In this document: in pieces, positions 5,303 through 11,278 of the stretch
How the letters are laid out: each line of letters begins with the position of its first letter
Position numbering within the stretch: the first letter of the stretch is position 1
Assembly: GCA_018660305.1 (NCBI GenBank)
Contig: JABJKO010000319.1
Span: 1 to 11,492 of the forward strand
From: Rhodospirillaceae bacterium
GTDB taxonomy: Bacteria > Pseudomonadota > Alphaproteobacteria > MPNO01 > UBA2964
Direction of reading: 5' to 3'
Length of the DNA: 11,492 nt
Translations under genes and position numbers: made by a program
The notes under the pieces: generated by a model
The model's input: only the letters and a program-made list of their open reading frames with translations
The model's database searches: none
Told to the model about the DNA's origin: nothing

Positions 5303-6688
5303 ATGACTGATGATAACCAAAACGAAGGCCAGGCCGCGCCGCTTCCGCTCGCCGGGTTACGAGTGGTCGACATCAGCAACGTGTTCTCTCTGCCTTATGC
5401 CGCCGGTCTGCTGACCGACCTTGGCGCGGAAGTAATCAAGATCGAAGGTCCCGGGCGGATCGACACCACGCGTGGCGGGAATTTTTCCTCCATGTACGCC
5501 GATAACGAACCGGGCGAGGATCCATGGAACCGCACAGCCGCGTACAACCTGCTGAACCGTGGTAAGAAGTCGCTTACGCTCGATCTACGCCAGCCCGCCG
5601 GACAGGAGGTGCTACGCGACCTGATCAAGGTAAGCGATATCCTGGCGGAGAATTTTACGCCGCGGGTTATGCGCGGCTGGGGCTTGGATTACCCGAACGT
5701 GACAAAACTCAATCCTAACCTAATCATGCTTTCTTGCAGTGGTTATGGCCGGGTGGGGCCTTATGCTGCATACCCTGGGCAGGCGACCACGATGGAAGCA
5801 ACGCACGGATTGACGCATATCACCGGATACCGTGGCGAAGTGCCAATGAAAGCTGGCCAGTCGTTCGTCGATTTCCTCGCGAGTTGGGCTCTGGTCATGG
5901 GAACGACGCTGGGAGTGCGCTACCGCAACCGGTTCGGCAAGGGACTTTGGGTCGATGTCGCCATGTATCAGCTTGGCTGCTACATGGTTTCCGACGCCAT
6001 CCTCGATTGGGAAGCCAATGGGCGCCGGGGCGAGCGGATCGGCAACCGCCATCCATGGCTGGCGCCGCAAGGCTGTTACCGGTGCGCCGGAGACGACGAC
6101 TGGTGTGTCGTATCTATACACGATGATGAGGAATGGGCCGGGCTGTGCCGGACTATAGGTAAGCCGGAGCTGGCGGGCGATCCGCGTTACGCCAGCAACG
6201 ATTCGCGAATGGAGAGCCATGACGAGATCGACGTGATCATCACCGCGTGGACCCAGGGCGTCTCGAAATTCGATGCGATGCATAAGCTGCAAGCGGCAGG
6301 CGTTAGGGCCGGCGCGGTGTTCGATGCCCGCGACATGCATTTGGATGCTCACGCCAAGGCCCGCGGGATGTTGGAGAAAGTAAAGTTCCCACCCGAGCGC
6401 GGCATCGGTGAGCGCAGCATCGTAGGTCGACCATGGCGTCTTAGTGGTCTGCCCCTCTCGGTTCGCGGTCCGGCCCCGTCCCTGGGCCAGCACAATCAGG
6501 AGGTTATTCAAGGAATTTTGGGGTACGACGACGCGCGCTATGCGGAATTGGAACAAGCGAACGTCGTTGCGACACGGCCGACGAAGCCGCGTCCCATCGT
6601 GCACATGGACATGGACGAGCGAATCCGCAGGGGGCGGCTGGCGTCCTGGGATCCGGATTACAAGGAACTGCTGGGCCTCGAGGACTGA
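5303..6688 (+). CDS. Class III CoA-transferase (CaiB/BaiF family), copy 2
   Basis: At 461 residues it is longer than copy 1. The order of family motifs is LRVVDISNVFSLPYAAGLLTDLGAEVIKIEGPG (19-51), LNRGKKSLTLDLRQPAGQEVL (84-104), ENFTPRVMRGWGLDY (116-130), SCSGYGRVGPY (144-154) and GKGLWVDVAMYQ (212-223). FVDFLASWALVMG (188-200) keeps an acidic residue, Asp190, at the place of the catalytic Asp. The two copies share the fold but are too different to be a recent duplication, so different acids or a donor/acceptor division are likely. A C-terminal tail after about residue 405 is rich in Arg and Met (TRPTKPRPIVHMDMDER) and exceeds the usual family end. AGAGGTGA lies before the ATG. It follows copy 1 by 59 bp. 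Confidence 0.92.
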   Translation: MTDDNQNEGQAAPLPLAGLRVVDISNVFSLPYAAGLLTDLGAEVIKIEGPGRIDTTRGGNFSSMYADNEPGEDPWNRTAAYNLLNRGKKSLTLDLRQPAGQEVLRDLIKVSDILAENFTPRVMRGWGLDYPNVTKLNPNLIMLSCSGYGRVGPYAAYPGQATTMEATHGLTHITGYRGEVPMKAGQSFVDFLASWALVMGTTLGVRYRNRFGKGLWVDVAMYQLGCYMVSDAILDWEANGRRGERIGNRHPWLAPQGCYRCAGDDDWCVVSIHDDEEWAGLCRTIGKPELAGDPRYASNDSRMESHDEIDVIITAWTQGVSKFDAMHKLQAAGVRAGAVFDARDMHLDAHAKARGMLEKVKFPPERGIGERSIVGRPWRLSGLPLSVRGPAPSLGQHNQEVIQGILGYDDARYAELEQANVVATRPTKPRPIVHMDMDERIRRGRLASWDPDYKELLGLED

Positions 6689-6718
6689 CCACCGCGACAG
6701 GCGCGGCGCCCATACATT

Positions 6719-6742
6719 CCCCCACCCCCCCCCGCCCCCCCC
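6719..6742 (+). repeat. Interrupted poly-C tract at a ribosome binding site
   Basis: Runs of five, nine and eight C residues are broken only by one A and one G. They end at the GAGGA ribosome site (6743-6747) of the LLM oxidoreductase. Homopolymers of this length are prone to slippage, so length variation could alter spacing or mRNA structure just upstream of translation. It is outside the coding region. Confidence 0.9.
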
Positions 6743-6753
6743 GAGGACAAACC

Positions 6754-7653
6754 ATGCAAATCGGAGCCTCTCTACCCGTAGGCGATATCGGCGTCGGCCC
6801 ATCCGTCATCCGTGACCACGGACAAGCGGTGGAGGACCTCGGCTTCGACTACATCATCACCGGCGACCACGTGATGGGCGCCAATCCCGCCAAACCAAAG
6901 CCGGAAGGCGTGCGCGTCGGCACCAACGAACACGCCGTCCACGACCCGTTCGTGGTGCTGAGCTTTCTTGCCGGTTGCACCACGAAGCTCGGCTTCACCA
7001 CTGGCATCGTGATCATGCCACAGCGCCAGACCGTGCTGGTCGCCAAGCAGGCGGCGGGTCTCGACCGGCTGTGCGAAGGACGTTTCCGGCTCGGCGTCGG
7101 CGTCGGCTGGAACGAGATCGAATACGAAGGCCTGAACGAAAGTTTCCACAATCGCGGACGCCGTTCCGAAGAGCAGGTAGCGGTCATGCGCGCGCTCTGG
7201 GCGCAACCGAACGTGAAGTTCAAGGGCCGCTACCACGACATCGATGATTCCGGCATCAACCCGCGCCCGGTCTCCGGCCATATCCCGATCTGGTTCGGCG
7301 GCCACGACGACGCGATCCTGCGCCGCGTCGCCAGAATCGGCGATGGCTGGATGCCGCTGGCCTATGGGCCCGGCGAGAAAGCGCTGGCGAAAATAGAGCT
7401 GCTGCGCGACTACACCAAGCAAACCGGGCGCGATCCGTCCGAGGTTGGGGTGGAGGCATGGATATCCCTGGGCGCGGGTTCACCAGATGACTGGCGAGCC
7501 GATTTCGCTTTCTGGAAGGCCGCCGGCATCACCCACATCACAGCCCACACCACCTATTCCGCAGGCCGCCACAGGCGCATCGAGGGCCGCACCGTCGCGG
7601 ACCATGTCGCGGCGGCGCAATCGTTCATGGAGGCGGTGAAGGACCTGAAGTAA
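6754..7653 (+). CDS. LLM-class flavin- or F420-dependent oxidoreductase
   Basis: This 299-residue luciferase-like TIM-barrel protein resembles the group annotated as probable F420-dependent oxidoreductases. Visible marks are the N-terminal strand MQIGASLPVGDIG, FDYIITGDHV (31-40), KLGFTTGIVIMPQRQTVLVAKQ (78-99), FRLGVGVGWNEIEYEGL (111-127), HNRGRRSEEQVAVMRALW (132-149) and IPIWFGGHDDAILRRVARIGDGWMP (177-201). Members use FMNH2 with oxygen, or F420. The cofactor cannot be read from sequence, and FMN would be the simpler case if the host is a proteobacterium. A plausible role is hydroxylation, Baeyer-Villiger-type oxidation or reduction of a carbonyl ahead of lactone hydrolysis by the next gene. 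It lies 65 bp after the CoA-transferase behind a poly-C tract. Confidence 0.9.
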   Translation: MQIGASLPVGDIGVGPSVIRDHGQAVEDLGFDYIITGDHVMGANPAKPKPEGVRVGTNEHAVHDPFVVLSFLAGCTTKLGFTTGIVIMPQRQTVLVAKQAAGLDRLCEGRFRLGVGVGWNEIEYEGLNESFHNRGRRSEEQVAVMRALWAQPNVKFKGRYHDIDDSGINPRPVSGHIPIWFGGHDDAILRRVARIGDGWMPLAYGPGEKALAKIELLRDYTKQTGRDPSEVGVEAWISLGAGSPDDWRADFAFWKAAGITHITAHTTYSAGRHRRIEGRTVADHVAAAQSFMEAVKDLK

Positions 7654-7708
7654 CGCGAAAGCTTGCCCACCGCATTGCGGCATGGTCAGATCGCCAAGCC
7701 CGGACGGT

Positions 7709-7762
7709 CCAGGATCAGGGCCAGGATCAGGGCCAGGATCAGGGCCAGGATCAGGGCCAGGA
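7709..7762. repeat. Perfect 12-bp tandem repeat, 4.5 copies
   Basis: The unit CCAGGATCAGGG is present four times exactly, plus half a copy (CCAGGA). It can be read as alternating hexamers CCAGGA and TCAGGG. It lies 28 bp before the SMP-30-like start. An open frame in phase with that gene crosses it and would encode a Gly-Pro-Gly-Ser repeat, so changes in copy number would keep the frame. Confidence 0.95.
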
Positions 7763-7789
7763 AGTTTTGTTACGATTGGAGATATGACC

Positions 7790-8704
7790 ATGCAACAGCG
7801 GATCGAACAATTCGAGCCCGGGCTTGAGGAAATCATCTCCCTCTCGGAGCCGGTACAGATGCTCGCGGATGGCTTCGGCGGACCGAAAGGGCCGGCGGAA
7901 GGGCCGGTCTGGTGGCATGAAGGCGGCTATCTTCTGTTCAGCGATATCCACAACAACCGGCGCATGAAATACCAGCCCGGCGAAGGCGTCTCCGTGTTCG
8001 AGGAACATACCAAATTCGCCAACGGTTTAACCCGGGATATGCGCGGACGGCTGGTCGCTTGCGAAAACGCCGCGCGGCGGGTCACGCGACGCGAAGAGAA
8101 CGGCGATGTCACCGTCATCATGAACAGCTTTCAGGGAAGGCGGCTGTACCGGCCCAACGACGTCGTGGTTAAATCCGACGGCTGCATCTATTTTACCGAT
8201 CCTTGGACCGGCGACAGAGCGTCGGAGGAATGGGATCAGACAGCGCCCGGAATCTATCGGGTGTCGCCCGATCTTGGCACCAAGACGTTGTTGGCCAACG
8301 ATTTTATTCTGCCAAACGGTCTCGCGTTCTCGCCCGATGAAACGGTGCTCTACATCAACGATTCGCACCGCATGCATATCCGCGCCTTCGACCTCGCCCC
8401 CAGCGGCGCGCTGGCAAAACACACCGACCGCGTTTTCGTCGATTTGAGCGGCGATGAGCCGGGTATTCCCGACGGCATGAAGGTCGATGTCGCGGGCAAT
8501 GTCTATTGCGGCGGTCCCGGCGGCATATGGATTATGAACGCAGTCGGCAAGAAACTTGGCCGCATTGTGCACGGATCGAACGCCTCGACGAATATGGCGT
8601 TTGGCGGCGACGACTGGAAAACGCTGTATTTCACAACCCGCCACGAGCTCGGGTCGGTCACTGTTAAAATCCCCGGCATTACGGTGCCGGCGCCAGCGCG
8701 ATAG
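7790..8704 (+). CDS. SMP-30/gluconolactonase/LRE-like hydrolase
   Basis: This is a 304-residue six-bladed beta-propeller. Its likely reaction is metal-dependent hydrolysis of a lactone or similar ester. The metal-site residues of the family are present: Glu37 in AEGPVWW, Asn123 in RPNDVVV, Asn176 in LPNGLAFS and Asp228 in IPDGMKVD. Propeller strands such as LLFSDI, IYFTDPW, VLYINDS and VYCGGPGGIW are regular. There is no signal peptide, so it is cytoplasmic. GGAGA (7778-7782) is 7 nt from ATG 7790 but only 1 nt from ATG 7784, so the later start is preferred. A much longer start at 7682 would include the repeat and lacks a ribosome site. Its place behind the LLM enzyme suggests a paired oxygenation and lactone-opening step. 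Confidence 0.88.
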   Translation: MQQRIEQFEPGLEEIISLSEPVQMLADGFGGPKGPAEGPVWWHEGGYLLFSDIHNNRRMKYQPGEGVSVFEEHTKFANGLTRDMRGRLVACENAARRVTRREENGDVTVIMNSFQGRRLYRPNDVVVKSDGCIYFTDPWTGDRASEEWDQTAPGIYRVSPDLGTKTLLANDFILPNGLAFSPDETVLYINDSHRMHIRAFDLAPSGALAKHTDRVFVDLSGDEPGIPDGMKVDVAGNVYCGGPGGIWIMNAVGKKLGRIVHGSNASTNMAFGGDDWKTLYFTTRHELGSVTVKIPGITVPAPAR

Positions 8705-8746
8705 CGCGCGATACGACGGTCCCCTGACTTAAAATTAATACCCGAC

Positions 8747-8776
8747 TTGCCGACAGGCCGTCAGGAGTCCTATGCT
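8747..8776 (+). promoter_or_regulatory. Possible sigma-70 promoter for the lyase-like gene
   Basis: TTGCCG (8747-8752) and TATGCT (8771-8776) are 18 bp apart, each matching four of six consensus bases. Transcription would start at about 8783 and leave a leader of some 55 nt before ATG 8838. If real, the alternative ATG at 8772 lies inside the -10 box and could not be used from this promoter. The matches are weak. Confidence 0.3.
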
Positions 8777-8837
8777 AGAGGGAGTAACGGATGCTGGCCG
8801 GGCAATGCCCCCAGCGAACCAAAGATGGGGAGTTCTC

Positions 8838-10037
8838 ATGACAGGACGATATCCGACGATTAATTACACCGAGGAAGGCATGCGCGAGGGCATGCAGATT
8901 GAGGATGAAAACATCCCGGTCAGCGAAAAGGTCGAATTGCTGGACGCCCTCTCGGAAACCGGGCTCAAGGAAATCGTGATCGGTTCCTTTGTAAGCCCGA
9001 AATACACGCCGCAAATGGCCCGAATCGACGAAATTGTTACGAAGTTCACTCCCAAGCCCGGCGTTGGCTACTATGCGCTCGCGCTAAACCCGAAAGGGGT
9101 TGAGCGCGCGATGCAGTACGCGCCGCCGCTCACGATCGTAAGGGGTAGTGGACGGCCGAGTCTACGGGTGCACCAGTGCGACGTTTTCGCCCGTCGCAAC
9201 ACGAACCGCACGCAGATGCAGGAAATGGCCGCCTGGCAAGGGGTCATCGACAACGCGGTCGCGACTGGCGCCAAGGAGGCCGGAATCGGCACGAACGCGA
9301 CCTTTGGCTCTAATTATGTCGGTGACTTCAGTGTCGAAATGACCATGAAGTTTATGGAAAAACAACACGAACTATGGGACGCGGTCGGCATCACGGTCAC
9401 TGCGGTCACCATCGGCGATCCGATGGGTTGGTGCCATCCGGTGAAGGTTGAAGAGATCTTTAGCCAGGTGAAGAAAAGATGGCCGAAAATCAAGAACTTC
9501 AATGCGCATTTGCACAACGCCCGGGGTATGGCGATCACGTCCGCCTACACGGCCATCACCGTGCTGGACAGCGACGACACGCTGCGGCTGCAGGGAACTA
9601 TCGGCGGCATCGGCGGTTGTCCGTATAGCGGCAACGGTCGCGCCACGGCCATGGCGCCGACAGAGGACTACATGCACATGCTGGAAGGCATGGGCATCGA
9701 AACCGGCGTCGATCTCGACAAACTCATCGATTGCGTCTGGATGCTGGAAAAGATGATTGGCCGTTACGCGTGGGGCCATGTGTCGCGGGCTGGCCCTCGG
9801 CCCATAAAAAAGGAACAGTTCTTCGACGCCAACGCGCCGTTCGTCGAAACGATCGAGCAGGCCAAGCACTTCAAGCTTGGACCCGAGGTTTACGATGGCT
9901 GTATCTATCCGTGGAACGCACCCATCGCCAGCCCGTATCTCGACCGTGTGCAGCAGGGTCAGTTGCCGTTCGAGCCGGATGGGGCCTGGCCATGGGACGA
10001 GGAGTTCTTTCCCAAGGCGACTGTCGCTGCGGAATAG
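8838..10037 (+). CDS. HMG-CoA-lyase-like DRE-TIM metallolyase
   Basis: The protein has 399 residues, longer than typical HMG-CoA lyase (about 300). MREGMQIED (15-23) aligns with the R-D-G-x-Q strand: Arg16 and Gln20 are kept and Asp is replaced by Glu17. NAHLHNARG (222-230) carries the metal-binding His224 and His226. GGIGGCPYSGNGRATAMAPTED (256-277) is the HMG-lyase signature with catalytic Cys261, but with two extra residues before the TED. This class cleaves 3-hydroxyacyl-CoA compounds by retro-aldol/Claisen chemistry, or condenses in the reverse direction. The last 80 or so residues, with acidic and Trp-rich motifs (IYPWNAP, DGAWPWDEEFFP), are outside the lyase core. Start: GGGGAG is 5 nt before ATG 8838. 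ATG 8772 also has AGGAG upstream but adds 22 residues unlike the family. Confidence 0.85.
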   Translation: MTGRYPTINYTEEGMREGMQIEDENIPVSEKVELLDALSETGLKEIVIGSFVSPKYTPQMARIDEIVTKFTPKPGVGYYALALNPKGVERAMQYAPPLTIVRGSGRPSLRVHQCDVFARRNTNRTQMQEMAAWQGVIDNAVATGAKEAGIGTNATFGSNYVGDFSVEMTMKFMEKQHELWDAVGITVTAVTIGDPMGWCHPVKVEEIFSQVKKRWPKIKNFNAHLHNARGMAITSAYTAITVLDSDDTLRLQGTIGGIGGCPYSGNGRATAMAPTEDYMHMLEGMGIETGVDLDKLIDCVWMLEKMIGRYAWGHVSRAGPRPIKKEQFFDANAPFVETIEQAKHFKLGPEVYDGCIYPWNAPIASPYLDRVQQGQLPFEPDGAWPWDEEFFPKATVAAE

Positions 10038-10054
10038 GAACCTGGGCAGGAAAA

Positions 10055-10085
10055 GTCCGGTCGCACCGCATCGCTGCGGCCGGAC
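10055..10085 (+). other. Stem-loop between the lyase-like and MaoC-like genes
   Basis: GTCCGG (10055-10060) pairs with CCGGAC (10080-10085), and CCGCA (10066-10070) pairs with TGCGG (10075-10079) around the loop TCGC. The 11 bp of stem are interrupted only by a 5-nt one-sided bulge (TCGCA). No T-run follows, so it is not a standard terminator. It ends 18 nt before the next start and could be an mRNA stability or processing element. Confidence 0.55.
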
Positions 10086-10103
10086 ACCGAAATGGAGTTG
10101 CGT

Positions 10104-10673
10104 ATGAATGAGACGATGAATCCGTTGACCGATCAGATCAAGGATATGATCGGCATGACCGCGGAACGGGTCGAGGCCAGTCCTCCATGGGGGATCGAGC
10201 GTGAAGGGTTGCGTATCTTCACCAACGCGATCATGGATCCTGATCCGCGCTATTGGGACGATGAATTCGCCAAGGAAACGAAATTCGGCGGGATCGTCAC
10301 ACCGCCGATCTATTGTTCGTATCTCGGACGCAAAACGCTGGCCGGGGTCGAAGACCCGGTCAGCCGCGCGTTCCGCGAGAATCCGAATTCCGACGGCATC
10401 GGAGGGGTGCGTGATGCTGACCCTGACGATAAGGGCGCGTTGCCCAAGATCCCCACGCCGTTAAAACGGATACTGAACGCCGGCAACGAGATTGAGTTGC
10501 GCCAATACCCCAAACTTGGCGATCACATCTTCCGTCAGGCGAAATACGGTGACGTCAAAGGGCGAGTCACCAAGGACGGCACCCCGATGCTCATCGTGAC
10601 GACCGAGACCACCTACACCAATCAGGACGGCGACGTACTATGTATCCTGAGCGCATCGACCATCCGCCGTTAG
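10104..10673 (+). CDS. MaoC N-type (FAS1-dehydratase-like) hot-dog protein
   Basis: The protein has 189 residues. FTNAIMDPDPRYWDDEFAKETKFGGIVTPPIY (39-70) is the recognisable core of the N-type MaoC domain, where members usually read D-P-N-P-x-Y/H-W. The pattern ends in a Tyr-Trp pair, so the hydratase His is absent. ELRQYPKLGDHIFRQAKYGDVKGR and LIVTTETTYTNQDGDVL form the rest of the fold. A charged insertion around 92-118 (NPNSDGIGGVRDADPDDKG) is unusual. GGAG lies 6 nt before ATG 10104; an ATG at 10092 overlaps that ribosome site and is rejected. It is followed by a second hot-dog gene after 31 bp, and the two probably form a heteromeric hydratase/dehydratase. Confidence 0.85.
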   Translation: MNETMNPLTDQIKDMIGMTAERVEASPPWGIEREGLRIFTNAIMDPDPRYWDDEFAKETKFGGIVTPPIYCSYLGRKTLAGVEDPVSRAFRENPNSDGIGGVRDADPDDKGALPKIPTPLKRILNAGNEIELRQYPKLGDHIFRQAKYGDVKGRVTKDGTPMLIVTTETTYTNQDGDVLCILSASTIRR

Positions 10674-10704
10674 GCCGGGTCTCGTATATAAGGAGAATCG
10701 TATT

Positions 10705-11208
10705 GTGGTGACCGCAGAAGAACTTCGCAACAAGCAGCAAACCTATTACGACGACATCGAGGACGGACAGGAGATGCCGCCCCTGGTGATCGGGCCGATG
10801 ACGCCAACCCACCTGTTCCGCTGGAGCGCGGCGATCGAGAACTGGCACCGGATTCATTACGATCAGAACTTCGCGATCTACCATGACGGGCTGCCCAACA
10901 TCCTGGGACAGGGCTCATGGAAGCAGAGCATTCTGCCGCGCTACCTGAAGGACCTTTGTCTGCCCAACGGTTGGCCGTGGAAGGTGCGCTTTCAGCATCG
11001 GGCGATGATCGTGCCCGGCGACACCATCACTGTCTGGGCCAAGGTTACCGGCAGGAGCGTGTTGGATGGTCTTGGCTGCATCGAACTGGATGTTGGCATG
11101 CGGCTGCAGGGCGATGTTGAGTCCTGCCCGGGCACGGCCACCATTGTGCTGCCGGTCCGCGACGGCCGAGCGGTCCCCTATCCATTCGTGCCGCCAAAGG
11201 CCGCCTGA
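10705..11208 (+). CDS. MaoC-like hot-dog hydratase, catalytic-type partner
   Basis: The protein has 167 residues. FRWSAAIENWHRIHYDQNFAIYHDGLP (38-64) is the active-site helix region of MaoC hydratases. His51 of IHYD is kept, while the position of the partner Asp in D-x-N-P-x-H appears to be Asn46. FQHRAMIVPGDTITVWAKVTGRSV (96-119) is the second conserved block. The start is GTG at 10705, 8 nt after AGGAGA; a second GTG follows directly. With the preceding N-type protein it makes the second two-gene hot-dog pair of the window, and this pair looks more likely to be active than the minus-strand one. The expected reaction is hydration of an enoyl-CoA made by the dehydrogenase, or dehydration of a 3-hydroxyacyl-CoA. 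Confidence 0.85.
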   Translation: MVTAEELRNKQQTYYDDIEDGQEMPPLVIGPMTPTHLFRWSAAIENWHRIHYDQNFAIYHDGLPNILGQGSWKQSILPRYLKDLCLPNGWPWKVRFQHRAMIVPGDTITVWAKVTGRSVLDGLGCIELDVGMRLQGDVESCPGTATIVLPVRDGRAVPYPFVPPKAA

Positions 11209-11278
11209 CATATCGTCAACGCCGTGCCGGTAGCCAAGCCGGACGCATCAAGGAACGCCAACCGGCGAAGGAGACAGC

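Noticed and set aside
5720..6802. Long minus-strand open frame (360 codons)
   Set aside because: It is antisense to the second CoA-transferase, has no family-like motifs and no ribosome site, and is explained by high-GC codon bias of the real gene.
7671..7681. CCGCATTGCGG as a terminator after the LLM gene
   Set aside because: The usable stem is only 3-4 bp and no T-run follows.
7682..7789. Repeat-coded Gly-Pro-Gly-Ser N-terminus of the SMP-30-like protein
   Set aside because: No ribosome site precedes the ATG at 7682, whereas GGAGA fits the ATG at 7790; retained only as a possibility in the findings.
8723..8765. CCTGAC...GTCAGG inverted pair as a terminator after the SMP-30-like gene
   Set aside because: Six-base arms with a loop of about 30 bases are likely to be chance.
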